A DNA stretch of 64,000 nucleotides. Source: Cordylochernes scorpioides (lineage: Eukaryota > Arthropoda > Arachnida > Pseudoscorpiones > Chernetidae). Of the stretch, positions 54,780 to 64,000 are shown piece after piece (position 1 is the first letter of the stretch; each line of letters starts with the position of its first letter). Location: contig CP092880.1 of assembly GCA_030710605.1 (NCBI GenBank), positions 2,646,862 to 2,710,861 on the forward strand. The letters run 5' to 3'. The notes beneath the pieces are model-generated. The model was given only the letters and a program-made list of their open reading frames with translations. It made no database searches and was not told the DNA's origin. Position numbers and translations under genes: made by a program.

Positions 54780-55960
54780 CAAACTGCTTAAATGCCAAGG
54801 ATAAAAATGGGACTCGGTGACAATAACAATCTGTTGACCATAAAGTCTGAATTCTAGGCTGCTGTGTGTAACAGATGTTCCAGATCGAGAGCCGTGACTT
54901 CCCTGTGTTCCAGCTCTACTAACGGCGTTGTTGCAGGATCTAGCTAGTGTTAGACAGTAGCTATTGACAGCGGGGTGGGTTTTAGCGCTTGCACCTCTGT
55001 GGTGATCATAGCAGGGGCTGTGGTCATTTACCATTCCACGTTGGGCGGGAGGACCCACTACTTTAACCCTGTGTCACATAACGTGGATTGATACCCAACT
55101 TCTCCTCCGACAGCTTGGCTCGCTCCACAGACCCAGGACTAGGTACTGATTACTAGTCTGCTGGTTCTGGCGCAAAACTCCAATGGGAGGCCTCGCGTGT
55201 GACGTTAAGTCCGGCTTTCAGCGTTGGCAGTGTCAGCAGTTCTGTCTTCGGTCTCTAGTCCGCTCCATTCCTCTTTGTTGTCCAATAGTGAACTCAACGA
55301 GTTCATCGAGTTGTCGGAATTGGGAAGTTGGGTTCAGGGGTGTGTAGCAATACATGACGGTGTGAGATAGTATAGTCTACCTCTAACCCCCTCTGTGTTA
55401 TGTATCTAGATAACACGTGGAGCCCTCACCGTGTCTAGTTAACATTTAGGTAAATGTCTTTCTTTAAGATTCCTTCTCAGGTCACCGAGTCCCTTCTTTA
55501 TAACTTGGTCTTCACGCGGTATCAACTCTATGTCGGAGTTAGTTAAATCAACAACCCTCTCTCTATATTTTTAAAGGATTTCTCACAACTTGAAAATAAT
55601 TTTTAAAATATAAAAATTATGTGAGTAACAGTTACCTAGAAATCATTTGAAAAAGAAATAATGAATAAAAATATGTGTTGAATAAAAGCTAATGTGCAAT
55701 AGCAAATTAAATTTATATTTCCAGCTCTGTAACTTCTAAGTATAGTTCTGGTAGGAAGGTATCTTTAGCTCCATGTTAGATGGGCGGAGTTTGGACTCTC
55801 GGCCAGCTGATAGACTAAAGGAACCAGGTGTTGGCTGTGGAACCAGTGAAGGTGAAAACTTCTGTAGCCTCTACTTGAGATTTTTCGATGTAGCATATTA
55901 GTAGTGGGGCCGCAATAATGCCAAATCTGTATATATCACAGCAAAATGGCCTTCAAGATA
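54780..55960. other. Unassigned single-copy-looking region
   Basis: 55000-55560 is less AT-rich than its surroundings. It contains no repeat found elsewhere in the window and no convincing ORF (93 codons minus, no motif). It could be noncoding host sequence or an unrecognised LTR region. Confidence 0.35.
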
Positions 55961-56220
55961 ATTGACGGTGGATGAGAGGGTAACACGCTCGATTCCCGAC
56001 AATAAGTCGGTGGATGAGAGGGTAACACGCTCGATTCCCGACAATAAGTCGGTGGATGAGAGGGTAACACGCTCGATTCCCGACAGTCATGAACCGGGAT
56101 TGAATCCCGCGTTAAAATTTGTTTAATATGTGAATAACCTTCATATATTATTCACTGTTTCAATAATCATGAACTAGGTTGCTCTTGCTGAGCGGTACCT
56201 ATTAATGTGATTTGAACCAG
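55960..56220 (+). repeat. SINE S2 copy with triplicated head
   Basis: The head gtcggtggatgagagggtaa occurs three times in tandem (about 46-bp steps, joined by cgacaataa) before a complete copy with gggattgaatcccgcg and the usual body. Confidence 0.6.
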
Positions 56221-56573
56221 AAGATAATTGATATGGGTCAGAAATGTCTGAAACTGAAATAAGGAGAACCAAAGTGGCTGTTGCAGGTAAATAGGGGAAA
56301 TTACTGAATATCTTAAGTATGAAATAGTATCAATATACTTATTGATTCATGTCAAAGTTGGTCTCGTCTTACTTACAGCGTTCGAAACGGCTATATGTGA
56401 CACAATGACAAGTTAAATATAAATATATGATAACAATATAAGAGAAAATAACAACCAAATTAATAAAGATATAATAATGATCATGCTACTAAAAGTTACT
56501 GATGGATTGCACCATCTATCGGAATAAATATCAACTTATCTTTGATTTTTAATTATTATAATAATTATAATAT

Positions 56574-56949
56574 TGTCACGGTAGAGAAGACAAGTATTCC
56601 AAAAGCTCAATTAAAAATAATTTATTAATTAAACATATTTATTGCAAAAATGTGTCAATTGATTTTACAAGAGAGAGAGAAAATAGAGGTAACCCGGGCT
56701 CCTGGAGCATAAATCACCAACTACCCGGGCTGTACAGCTACAGTCTAGAAGTCATGGGGAGAGCTGCGGTGAACCTGGTAGTTCCAGGCCGGCAGGGAGT
56801 CAGGAAGTAGGGGCAGGACTGTCAGGCTGAAGTCTTGTGCTCCTCTTTTACAGTCTTCTACAAGTGGTAATTTACAAGCATGGTAAGGAGTGACGACTAA
56901 TGCAATGATGATAAACAACAGAGTAATCAAAAATAATTATTCAGTAACA
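56574..56949. mobile_element. Candidate solo LTR, family L3
   Basis: 376 bp, TGTCACGG ... CAGTAACA, with a 4-bp duplication ATAT on both sides (56570-56573, 56950-56953). It interrupts a family B copy. It has a GC-richer centre (ccgggctcctggagc). No second copy is in the window to confirm the ends. Confidence 0.5.
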
Positions 56950-57080
56950 ATATATAATAATTAAAAACCAACGATTAGCTTCACTATCAGGAAATGTCCT
57001 TTTTTCTTAATTTATCCACCTGATCCAGGAACAAATTCACTTTTGTTCTATTTTCAAATCCAAATTAATATTTGAAATAA

Positions 57081-57432
57081 GTTTTTAGAAAACGGGAGGC
57101 TGTGCGTCAGAAACGACCCGAAAAATGGCATCAGAAAAATTGGCTCTTGCATCATGACAACGCACGGCCACATACGACCGTCACTGTACAACTCTATTCG
57201 GCTAAACACAGAATTGTTTTACTACCCCAGCCACCCTATTCTCCTGACCTTGCTCCCAACGACTTTTTCCTTAACTCTAAAATTTAAAAAAAAAGTTTTA
57301 AAAGAACGTCGATTTGACTCAATACCTGAAATAAAGGAGAATACGAAGAATATTTTGAAAAGCCTGAAAGATGAGGATTTTCAGAGGTGTTTTGATATCT
57401 GGAAAAAAAATATGGAACAAGTGTATAGATAG
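57081..57432 (+). pseudogene. Mariner transposase C-terminal relic (D34D)
   Basis: The frame reads FRKREAVRQKRPEKW then LLHHDNARPHTT, which carries the second catalytic Asp, and YSPDLAPNDFFL with the third Asp 34 residues later. A +1 shift near 57270-57290 moves the tail (RRFDSIPEIKENTKNILKSL, then W) into another frame, ending at TAG 57430-57432. The N-terminal half and terminal repeats are missing. It is inactive. Confidence 0.8.
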
Positions 57433-57679
57433 TGACGGTGAATATTTTGAGAAATTTTAAATAAAACTTTATTTTACTTTTATAAAAAAAAGTTTTTAAA
57501 AAACAGGGGTAAAAAATACGAACATAAAACATAATGTCACAATACCATATTAAAATTTCATCCAGTTTGGTCATATAATGTGGAAAAGAAAGAAAAACAA
57601 ACAAACTTCTGTTTGTATAGATATGGTATAATATTCAGTCAATAGCTGCTCTTTAAACACTAGGTTTTTTAACCATAGA

Positions 57680-57911
57680 GAGTTGAAACTGATTTATTAC
57701 AATGTCCATATAAAATTATATAATGATTAATTTCAATTAATTAATTTCAATTATTTTATTTCCAAAGAGCGCTATATCCCGCAAGGGATACTTGCGCCAA
57801 ACAAGGAGAAAAGTTTATATACATAAGTTATTTACATTAATCAACGCATGAAAACATTAGAGATCCAGATTTTGTAGAAAGTTTAGAATGTATTTACAAA
57901 ATGAATTGAAC
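57680..57911 (-). pseudogene. 3' part of the LINE split by Ty3 element 2
   Basis: On the minus strand the first codons after the Ty3 insertion complete the LINE C-terminus (about 15 codons to a stop). Then comes a 3' UTR ending in atataattttatatggacat + tgtaataaatcagtttcaac. This tail equals the family A tail. Confidence 0.6.
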
Positions 57912-58001
57912 TGTGGGTGGCATGGAATTCTAGGCGGAGTCAGATAACAAATTATTACTTATAATGAAAATATAAAAAGTTAATATTTGGGAGCCGCTAC
58001 A
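57912..58001 (-). repeat. 3' LTR of Ty3 element 2
   Basis: 90 bp, identical to 62398-62487. Preceded on the minus strand by the polypurine tract GGGGGAGTGA (58002-58011). Confidence 0.9.
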
Positions 58002-58023
58002 TCACTCCCCCGCTAGTGAAGAC

Positions 58024-61000
58024 TTAAAGTCGAAAACGTACGTGGCGTCCATAGCGAGTGGTGTAGCTACCTGTCTTCGGTGTAGTTTCCTCAGCACCGT
58101 CGGGCATAGGTGGCAGAATTGAAGAATCGTGGAAACTTTGAGGGGTGTTTTCTATGAATGCAGGCTTTAGTCTGTTGACAGAAATGACTTTGTTTTGGTC
58201 ATTGATTTTAACTGTAAATGTCTTCGAAGATCTTGATACCACTGGAAATGGACCTTCGTATGGTGGAGATAATGCTCTTTTTACAAAATCTTTTCTTACA
58301 AAGACGTGTGAGCAGGTGTCTAAGTCTTTATGAGAAAAAATATTATTTTGCTTTGTTTGTCTTGTTGGTTGAGGTCGAATTCTACTCATATAATTCTTTA
58401 ATTGAGTGGCAAAATTTGATGGATCGGGGTTTTTAAATTCTGAATTGGTTAGTAAATCAGCTGGAAGATTTAAAGTTGTCCCGAAAACCATTTCTGCAGC
58501 TGTGCATTTCAGGTCTTCTTTGTAGGATGTTCTAATGCCTAGCAGTACTAGAGGCAAAGCATCTATCCAATTAATAGTATTTCCGCTTGCCACGATTGCA
58601 GCTTTAATTTGACGATGCAAGCGTTCGACGAGACCGTTTGCTGCAGGGTTGTATGCCGTTGTTCGTATTCTGTTGGTGCCAATGAGTGAAGTGAGATCCT
58701 TGAAAAGATGTGATTCAAATTCACGACCTTGGTCAGTAGTTATTGTTGCTGGAACTCCGTATCTAGAAATCCAACCGCGAAAAAAAGCTTTTGCTACGCT
58801 TATTGCAGTTTTGTCCGAAATCGGAAAGGCTTCAGGCCATTTTGAATATCTGTCTATAGCAGTCAAAATGTGGGTACAATTTTCAGAATGGGGTAAGGGG
58901 CCTATTAAATCAAGATGAACGTGTTCAAAGCGAGTTGATGGGAGAGGAAAAATTCCGTGTTTTGTAATTGTATGCCTGTGAATTTTGCTTTTCTGACAAT
59001 CTAAACAGGACTTTGACCAATGATTTATTGTTTGATTCATTTTGGGCCAAAAGTATTTTTGAGTTATTAGTTTTCTTGTTGCACGAATTCCTGGATGAGA
59101 CAAATTATGGAGAGAATTAAAAATTTGTCGTCGAAAAATTTCAGGCACGAAAGGTCTGGGATTTCCAGTAGAAATATCGCAGTAAATTAATTTATTGCAA
59201 AAAGGAACTTGTTGTTTTATTAATTTGATTGTTTGCGAAGAATTTGAATTATCAATGAGAGTTTTTAGTTCTTTGTCCTTTTCTTGAATCTCAGGGAATG
59301 CATTAAGATCTAGATTAACCTTCGTGTGATTGAAAGTTTCGATTTCAATTCTTGAAAGGGTATCAGCCACAATGTTTTCACTTCCCTTAACATAGCGTAT
59401 GTCCATGGAGAATTGTGAAAGATAGTTGAGATGACGTTCTTGACGAGGTGAACGTTCAGATTTTGATGTGAAGGCATACGTTAGAGGCTTGTGGTCTGTA
59501 AAAAGCATGAATGTTTTTCCATCAAGAAAGTATGAGAAATGCTTAACAGAGAGGAATGCAGCTAGGAGTTCCCGGTCGAATGCTGAGTATTTCGTTTCTG
59601 CTGGGGACAGCTTTTTTGAAAAAAATGAAATTGGTTCCCATGCAGTGTCATTCAGTTGTTGGAGGACACCACCAACAGCAACGTTGGAGGCATCAACCAG
59701 TACACTTAATGTAGAATTGGGTTGAGGGTAGTTTAAAAGTGTATTTTCTGCAAGAGCATTTTTAATGTTTTGAAAAGCTTCTAATGTGTCTGAAGTCCAA
59801 TTTAATGAAGCATTGGGAGATTTAGTTTTTAAAAGTGAATAAAGCGGAGCTAAAATATGACTTGAATTTTTTATGAACCTGTGATAAAAGTTTACAAGAC
59901 CAATAAATCTTTGGAGTTGACGGGTCGAATTAGGTTGAGGAAAATCTTTAACGATTCTTATTTTCTCAGGAAGAGGTTTTATTCCTTTGTTGTCAATGAT
60001 GTGTCCAAGAAATTCTAGTGAAGGTTTTCCGAAAACGCTTTTAGATATATTGATTGTTAGTCCATGATCGGAAAGTCTTTTGAAGATTATATGTAGATGT
60101 TGAATGTGATCATTTTCATTTTTACTGGCGATCAAAACGTCATCAATGTAAACGAAGACAAAATCTAGACCTTTTGTTACTTCATCCATGAATCTTTGAA
60201 ATGTTTGGCTTGCGTTTTTTAAACCAAAGTTCATTCGTGTGAATTCAAATAGACCAAATGGCGTAGTTATTGCCGTTTTGGTTATGTCTTCTTGGTTAAT
60301 TGGAATATGGTGGTACGCCTTCACGAGATCTATTTTGCTGAAAATTGTACAGCCATGAAGGCTTTGGGTGAAATCCTGAATGTGCGGAATGGGGTAACAA
60401 TCAGGTTGGGTCACAGCATTTAGTCTTCTGTAGTCGCCGCATGGTCTCCAGTCTATAGAATTTTTCTTAGGGACTAGATGTAAAGGTGATGCCCATGCTC
60501 CGTCTCCTCTCTTGCATAAACCTAGTTCCCTCATGTGCTCAAATTCTGATTTGGCAATTTTAAATTTTTCTGGATTCAGCCGTCTTGGTTTGGAGAATGT
60601 TGGTTGCCCTTTTGTAGTAATATGATGAGTGACTGAATGCTTGACTGGTGTGGAATATGATGGAGGCTTAGTTAGAGAGGGATAATGAGAGAGAATGTTC
60701 AAAAATTTGTCTTCATAGCTGTTTATTGAGCACTTTGGAGAAAGTGAGTTGAAATTTGTAATTGATGCACGCTTGCGTAGCTTCGTTAAAGAATCAATTA
60801 TAAACTTTCCTTTGATATCTGGAATTATTCCAAAGTGTTCCATAAAATCAGCTCCTAGAATGGCTTTGTTTGTGTCTGCTATTATGAATCTCCATTTGAA
60901 ATCTCTACGAAGACCTAGATCAAGATTAAGGAATCTTTCGCCATAAGTCTTGATAGGTGAATTGTTTGCTGCTGTGAGAGTAAATTTTGTTGGACCACGC

Positions 61001-61203
61001 CGTCTATCTTCAGGACGAGGAGGCAGGACACTGATCTCTGCACCTGTGTCAAGGAGAAAACTAATTTTGTTGCGGTAGTCAGTGATAAATAGACGGTGGC
61101 TTTTATTATTGTTACAACCAGTAACCACCGGGCTTACTGATTGTTGTTGGAGTTTTCCTGCTGGTTCTTTGCTTTTTTGTTGAAAGTACAAGGTGAGATG
61201 CAT
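58024..61203 (-). CDS. pol: Pol polyprotein of Ty3 element 2 (PR-RT-RNaseH-IN)
   Basis: 1059 codons, in the -1 frame relative to gag with a 70-bp overlap. Protease LLDTGAEIS (D52). RT about 190-400 with VYIDD (YIDD at 352-355). RNase H from LVDAS (D504) through FTDHKPL. Integrase zinc box H699, H703, C733, C736, then D765, D824 and E860 (35 residues between the last two). A C-terminal module with [10 protein letters not shown] at about 981-990. All catalytic residues are present. Expected to form, copy and integrate element cDNA. No envelope gene. Confidence 0.93.
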   Translation of the reverse strand: MHLTLYFQQKSKEPAGKLQQQSVSPVVTGCNNNKSHRLFITDYRNKISFLLDTGAEISVLPPRPEDRRRGPTKFTLTAANNSPIKTYGERFLNLDLGLRRDFKWRFIIADTNKAILGADFMEHFGIIPDIKGKFIIDSLTKLRKRASITNFNSLSPKCSINSYEDKFLNILSHYPSLTKPPSYSTPVKHSVTHHITTKGQPTFSKPRRLNPEKFKIAKSEFEHMRELGLCKRGDGAWASPLHLVPKKNSIDWRPCGDYRRLNAVTQPDCYPIPHIQDFTQSLHGCTIFSKIDLVKAYHHIPINQEDITKTAITTPFGLFEFTRMNFGLKNASQTFQRFMDEVTKGLDFVFVYIDDVLIASKNENDHIQHLHIIFKRLSDHGLTINISKSVFGKPSLEFLGHIIDNKGIKPLPEKIRIVKDFPQPNSTRQLQRFIGLVNFYHRFIKNSSHILAPLYSLLKTKSPNASLNWTSDTLEAFQNIKNALAENTLLNYPQPNSTLSVLVDASNVAVGGVLQQLNDTAWEPISFFSKKLSPAETKYSAFDRELLAAFLSVKHFSYFLDGKTFMLFTDHKPLTYAFTSKSERSPRQERHLNYLSQFSMDIRYVKGSENIVADTLSRIEIETFNHTKVNLDLNAFPEIQEKDKELKTLIDNSNSSQTIKLIKQQVPFCNKLIYCDISTGNPRPFVPEIFRRQIFNSLHNLSHPGIRATRKLITQKYFWPKMNQTINHWSKSCLDCQKSKIHRHTITKHGIFPLPSTRFEHVHLDLIGPLPHSENCTHILTAIDRYSKWPEAFPISDKTAISVAKAFFRGWISRYGVPATITTDQGREFESHLFKDLTSLIGTNRIRTTAYNPAANGLVERLHRQIKAAIVASGNTINWIDALPLVLLGIRTSYKEDLKCTAAEMVFGTTLNLPADLLTNSEFKNPDPSNFATQLKNYMSRIRPQPTRQTKQNNIFSHKDLDTCSHVFVRKDFVKRALSPPYEGPFPVVSRSSKTFTVKINDQNKVISVNRLKPAFIENTPQSFHDSSILPPMPDGAEETTPKTGSYTTRYGRHVRFRL

Positions 61204-61913
61204 TTTCTTGCATGGTGCTTGAATCTAAAATGATACCAGCACCAAGAACCATTTGGATTGTACTTTCTATAATTGTTTGGGGAAGATTTTCGAGATGAAG
61301 GTGAGCTTCTGGATCTTGAACGAGGTATTCTTTCTTCCTTCTTGTTAAGGTCAATTTTCAATGCTGAAATTTCCGCACGCAAAGATGCCAGTTCCTTTTC
61401 TAAAGTCGAAGTACTTGAAGATGGTGAAGAAGTAATCTCCGTCACTCTATCAGCTAAATCTGCTAGAGAGTTTAGTGATGCTTGCTCTTGCGTTGTCAGA
61501 ATTATTTGGATGTTTTTAGGTAAACGTTGCATCCAGAGCATTTTTAATGTTGTGTCACTGACGGCTTTGCTTTCTCCAATCAATTGTCTTAAGTGGCGTA
61601 ATAATTGGCTAGGCAGTCTGTCTCCAAGTTCTTCTTGAGTCAACAATTGCTGTAGTTTTTTAAATTCGCTGTCAGCGGTACATTTAATTATGGCCTTCTT
61701 TAGCGCGTCGTATTTATTGTCTGGTGGAGGTGATATAATGAATTCACGTACCTCTATGGCAGTTGATGGAGGTAAAAGTGAAATTAGATAAGAAAATTTG
61801 GTGTCATCATTTGTAATTGGACTTGGCTTGTTCAATAAAAATTGTGATTCCAATGTTATGAACCACAATTCTGGATCGTTTGGCCAAAATTCGGGTGCTT
61901 TAATTGAATCCAT
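61134..61913 (-). CDS. gag: Gag of Ty3 element 2
   Basis: 259 residues. The N-terminal two thirds (WPNDPELWF..., L-rich helices) form the capsid-like domain. A Glu/Leu/Lys coiled-coil stretch (about 165-195) and an Arg/Ser-rich segment (about 196-212) follow. Near the end, [18 protein letters not shown] has the order C-x2-H-x9-C-x3-C (C225, H228, C238, C242), the CHCC box described for CsRn1-type elements, in place of a CCHC knuckle. The start at 61913 is the first ATG after the leader. The overlap with pol includes a six-A run (AAC AAA AAA GCA), a plausible -1 slip site, though not the ideal heptamer. Confidence 0.9.
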   Translation of the reverse strand: MDSIKAPEFWPNDPELWFITLESQFLLNKPSPITNDDTKFSYLISLLPPSTAIEVREFIISPPPDNKYDALKKAIIKCTADSEFKKLQQLLTQEELGDRLPSQLLRHLRQLIGESKAVSDTTLKMLWMQRLPKNIQIILTTQEQASLNSLADLADRVTEITSSPSSSTSTLEKELASLRAEISALKIDLNKKEERIPRSRSRSSPSSRKSSPNNYRKYNPNGSWCWYHFRFKHHARKCISPCTFNKKAKNQQENSNNNQ

Positions 61914-62397
61914 TTTGAGAATATATTGTATTTAAAAAATTATATGTCCTTAAGAGATATTAAAATTCTGATTATTTTAATTATTAAAATTGAGAATTAA
62001 AATTTTAAATTTAATTTTTTTATTTGATAAGAAAAAATATTTGAATATATTATCAAGTTATAATTTTTAAATTGTAAGTTATATATTATTTTTTAATTGC
62101 CAATTTAATGTGTATTTGAATTTATTTAATATTTATTTCTTTTAAAATTATATTTGATATCTGATTTGTTTTTAAGTTGAAAATTTGCCTTGAATTAAAT
62201 ACCAAACGATGTACGTTTTCGTAGTTTTTAAATATTGCGAAATATGTTATAATTTTTGTTTTAAATATAAATATTTAATATGTATTTCTTAAATATTTAT
62301 AATTTGATATTATGAGTATTTTTATTTTTCACTTTTGATCGAATTGAAATTCTTGTTTGCTTGCAAATGTTCGTTAAAGTTTACCGGCTCACCATTT
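61914..62397 (-). other. AT-rich leader of Ty3 element 2
   Basis: 484 bp between the 5' LTR and gag, strongly A/T. The primer-binding site candidate TGGTGAGCCGG (62384-62394) lies three bases inside the LTR edge. TGGTGA agrees with the tRNA-Trp-type site reported for CsRn1 relatives, but the following bases differ. Confidence 0.6.
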
Positions 62398-62487
62398 TGT
62401 GGGTGGCATGGAATTCTAGGCGGAGTCAGATAACAAATTATTACTTATAATGAAAATATAAAAAGTTAATATTTGGGAGCCGCTACA
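62398..62487 (-). repeat. 5' LTR of Ty3 element 2
   Basis: 90 bp with TG/CA ends. It is very short for an LTR that must hold the promoter and polyadenylation signals. Confidence 0.9.
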
Positions 62488-62812
62488 GAACTTTAAATAT
62501 GATTTTTTATCGGAAATCAAATCGTTAAGTTCACAAACAACTAGTTCATTCTTCATTCTATAATCTTGAAATGCTGGGCAATCGATCAATAGATGTCTTG
62601 AGGTTTGTTCCTCAATACCACATGATAAATATAGGAATAAATAGATATAAAAATAATTGATACATATACATATATATATAATATATACAAGGTCTTCATT
62701 GGTGGCGCCCACCGCGGGAAAAACTCCGCCACCGATGGACTGCGAGAGTTCACAGAGTGGGCAGGTCGATGTGATGGCTGGTGTTACCCAGCTCAAGACC
62801 AAGGATGGTAGC
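62488..62812 (-). pseudogene. LINE C-terminal relic joined to a family A body
   Basis: The minus strand encodes CGIEEQTSRHLLIDCPAF (C...H-x4-C box) and a hydrophilic helix cut at 62488 by Ty3 element 2. The coding end continues at 57911. Upstream (62690-62812) is the family A body (cagtccatcggtggcggagt), itself cut by a solo LTR. Confidence 0.6.
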
Positions 62813-63035
62813 TGTAGTGTATTTGTAGTGATCTGTGAATCTGTAGTGAATTATGGATATGCAAATATCCTGTTTTGCATAATAGCTCTCATAGAATTTT
62901 GTATATAAATAGCGACAGTTTTTAGCTACCAGCAGTCAGTCAATTTATGTCAATAAACGAGATTACTGGAGTCTGTTTGCCTCAGTGAAGCGACACCTCA
63001 CTCTTGGTTACCTTCCAACCTTCTAGGATAAAACA
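62813..63035 (+). mobile_element. Solo LTR, family L1
   Basis: 223 bp, TGTAGTG ... AAAACA, homologous to 18496-18701 (inverse strand). Five-base target duplication GTAGC/GTACC with one mismatch. Contains ggatatgcaaatatcc, gtatataaatagcg and tcaataaacg, i.e. octamer, TATA-like and AATAAA signals in LTR order. Splits a family A copy. Confidence 0.75.
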
Positions 63036-63354
63036 GTACCCTTCTTCACACTTGTTATTTTCACTGCCGCGGGATGGAGGCCGACGCCGAAGAGTCAGGC
63101 CTGAAGATCTAGGGCATTTCGCAGAAGGCGAACACCACCCGGAGCAGGGAACCATAGAGAGTTGAAAAAGAAAGAATGTTTATTTTTTGAGATTCCAATA
63201 GCTTTTATAACGTCATCTATGCAAATAAAGGTCGCCATTTTCTCTAAAACAGACGTAAAAACTATACGGCATCTATTGACCGTCTCCACAAACTAGCGGA
63301 CAGAGGTCGGTGACAAAGCCACAACACCAGCTTTGGTAAACTGAGAAGTGTTCA

Positions 63355-63400
63355 CCTAGAGACTATGGTTTCAGGCTAATGGCCCTCGTCAGTCTAGAGC
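63355..63400 (-). ncRNA. Type I hammerhead ribozyme, intact core
   Basis: On the minus strand: stem I 5' strand UCUAGA, box CUGACGA (63386-63392), stem II GGGC-CAUUA-GCCU, box GAAA (63369-63372), short stem III (A-C with G-U, loop CAUA), cleavage triplet GUC (63361-63363), then stem I 3' strand UCUAGG (63355-63360). Stem I has 6 pairs including one G-U, and stem II 4 pairs including one G-U. All invariant core bases are present. Predicted self-cleavage falls between 63361 and 63360. Stem III is minimal, as reported for Penelope-element hammerheads, which may need dimers to be active. Confidence 0.7.
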
Positions 63401-63647
63401 GAATTTTATTCCATGTGATCCACAAGGAATCAAATGACATCTTCACAATCGACCAAAGAGATGTTTAGTTGGCAATATAGCTAGGCTAATCCTATGACCA
63501 AAAAAAGATGAATATTTTACCGGGAGTATACTGATATGTACAAATAAAGGATGCCTTTCCCATCAAAATAGATATTAAAGCTAAACATCTCTTTGGCAAA
63601 GTCTGAAGATTCCATTTGATCCCTTGTGGATTTCATGAAATCAAAAT

Positions 63648-63697
63648 TCGATCTGAACTGACGAGGGCCATTAGCTCGAAAGTATGGTCTGTAGGTG
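63648..63697 (+). ncRNA. Hammerhead ribozyme-like motif, partner copy
   Basis: CUGACGA (63658-63664), stem II GGGC-CAUUA-GCUC, GAAA (63678-63681), GGUC (63686-63689). Stem I (gaucugaa/ugUAGGu) pairs with one mismatch. Stem III has lost its second pair (G opposite G). Probably weaker than the opposite copy. Confidence 0.5.
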
Positions 63698-63780
63698 AAG
63701 CTTCTCTATTTTCCAAAGCTGGTATTATGGTTTTGTCATCAACTCGAGTCCGCTAGTTTGTCGAAGCAGTCAATAAATGG

Positions 63781-63978
63781 CGCTTAAGAGAAACTGTTAC
63801 AAAAACTATAACAGGACTCAGACTGAAACATTACTAAGGAATGACAATACATCCAGATGGTACAAGAACCTATAGGACATGTAACAACTGTCCTGGTGTG
63901 GAACTAACACCTACCCACATATTCTCATGCCCAGCAATGGACGCAGCCTTGCAGAAAATTGACATGGACCCAGAGTAG
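63781..63978 (+). pseudogene. LINE ORF2 C-terminal relic
   Basis: Encodes RLRETVTKTITGLRLKHY, an in-frame TAA (63835-63837), then GMTIHPDGTRTYRTCNNCPG and THIFSCPAMDAAL to TAG. The C-x2-C-x8-H-x4-C box is complete. The Arg-rich segment before it is the usual end of an RNase H-bearing LINE protein. It begins right at the edge of the hammerhead repeat, suggesting that one inserted next to or into the other. Confidence 0.65.
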
Positions 63979-64000
63979 CAGCTTTACATACCCAAGATAG

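Larger units (their letters stand above)
57912..62487 (-). mobile_element. Ty3/gypsy LTR retrotransposon 2, complete, 90-bp LTRs
   Basis: The 4576-bp element has identical 90-bp LTRs (57912-58001, 62398-62487), TGTGGGTGG...GCCGCTACA on the plus strand. It has a 4-bp target duplication GAAC (57908-57911, 62488-62491). Gag and Pol are fully open. Leader between LTR and gag: 61914-62397, very AT-rich. The CHCC-type Gag box and TGGTGA primer site point to the CsRn1 clade. It sits inside a LINE coding end on the same strand. Confidence 0.93.
63270..63790. mobile_element. Inverted pair of hammerhead-bearing repeats
   Basis: The left arm (63270-63480, minus) and the right arm (63582-63790, plus) are homologous and face away from a ~100-bp centre. 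A single third copy is at 36090-36330. Shared blocks: gctaaacatctctttgg, gtgatttcat-type ends, ctgacgagggccatta and ggctttgtcaccgac. Both arms end in a caatagatg or caataaatg motif. Such paired terminal repeats resemble Penelope-like pLTRs. Confidence 0.6.

Overview
The window is a repeat-dominated, AT-rich stretch of animal nuclear DNA with no complete host gene that I can recognise. Everything with a clear function belongs to mobile elements: two structurally complete Ty3/gypsy LTR retrotransposons, a 4.7-kb Helitron, mariner and pogo-type relics, many 3' ends of non-LTR retrotransposons (LINEs), one Penelope-type GIY-YIG relic, solo LTRs, SINE-like units, and several large tandem arrays. 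The element mix and the LINE C-termini suggest an arthropod. A spider or other chelicerate is my best guess, but that is inference from memory and not a database result. Two runs of exactly 100 N (40981-41080, 52098-52197) mark scaffold joins.

Layout. 1-8.4 kb: degenerate tandem repeats, SINE-like units, LINE relics, inverted-repeat (foldback) elements, a mariner relic and the first MITE-derived 118-bp satellite. 8.4-13.6 kb: Ty3 element 1 on the minus strand, with 338-bp LTRs. 13.6-20.2 kb: Ty3 and LINE relics, a pogo-type MITE, the second 118-bp satellite, an 81-bp array derived from a LINE coding end, and a solo LTR. 20.3-23 kb: a 44-bp minisatellite (about 50 copies) followed by a Helitron 3' end. 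23.5-27.4 kb: Penelope relic, two more blocks of the MITE-derived satellite, and a pogo-type MITE. 28-31 kb: minisatellite, a GC-rich island and a LINE reverse-transcriptase C-terminal relic. 31-46.9 kb: foldback and hammerhead-like elements, a tRNA-like foldback, a 1.46-kb minisatellite (33.6-35 kb) and a 177-bp satellite (36.4-37.5 kb). 46.97-51.62 kb: Helitron with a Rep-C-terminus/helicase ORF. 52-57.5 kb: AT-rich filler, a pogo-type MITE, one possible host terminal exon, a solo LTR and a mariner relic. 57.9-62.5 kb: Ty3 element 2 on the minus strand, with 90-bp LTRs, inserted into a LINE C-terminus. 62.5-64 kb: that LINE, a nested solo LTR, and an inverted pair of hammerhead-bearing repeats.

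Most notable. (1) Short repeats carry hammerhead-ribozyme boxes; the 63.36-kb copy has an intact core and complementary stems. A second family has the boxes in permuted order, flanked by segments that covary between copies. (2) The 118-bp satellite is bounded by Tc1/mariner-like terminal inverted repeats and TA, and has a three-monomer higher-order repeat. (3) In Ty3 element 1 gag opens inside the 5' LTR, pol closes inside the 3' LTR, and gag ends on a UUUAAAC slippery heptamer. (4) Ty3 element 2 has 90-bp LTRs and a CHCC-type Gag zinc box.
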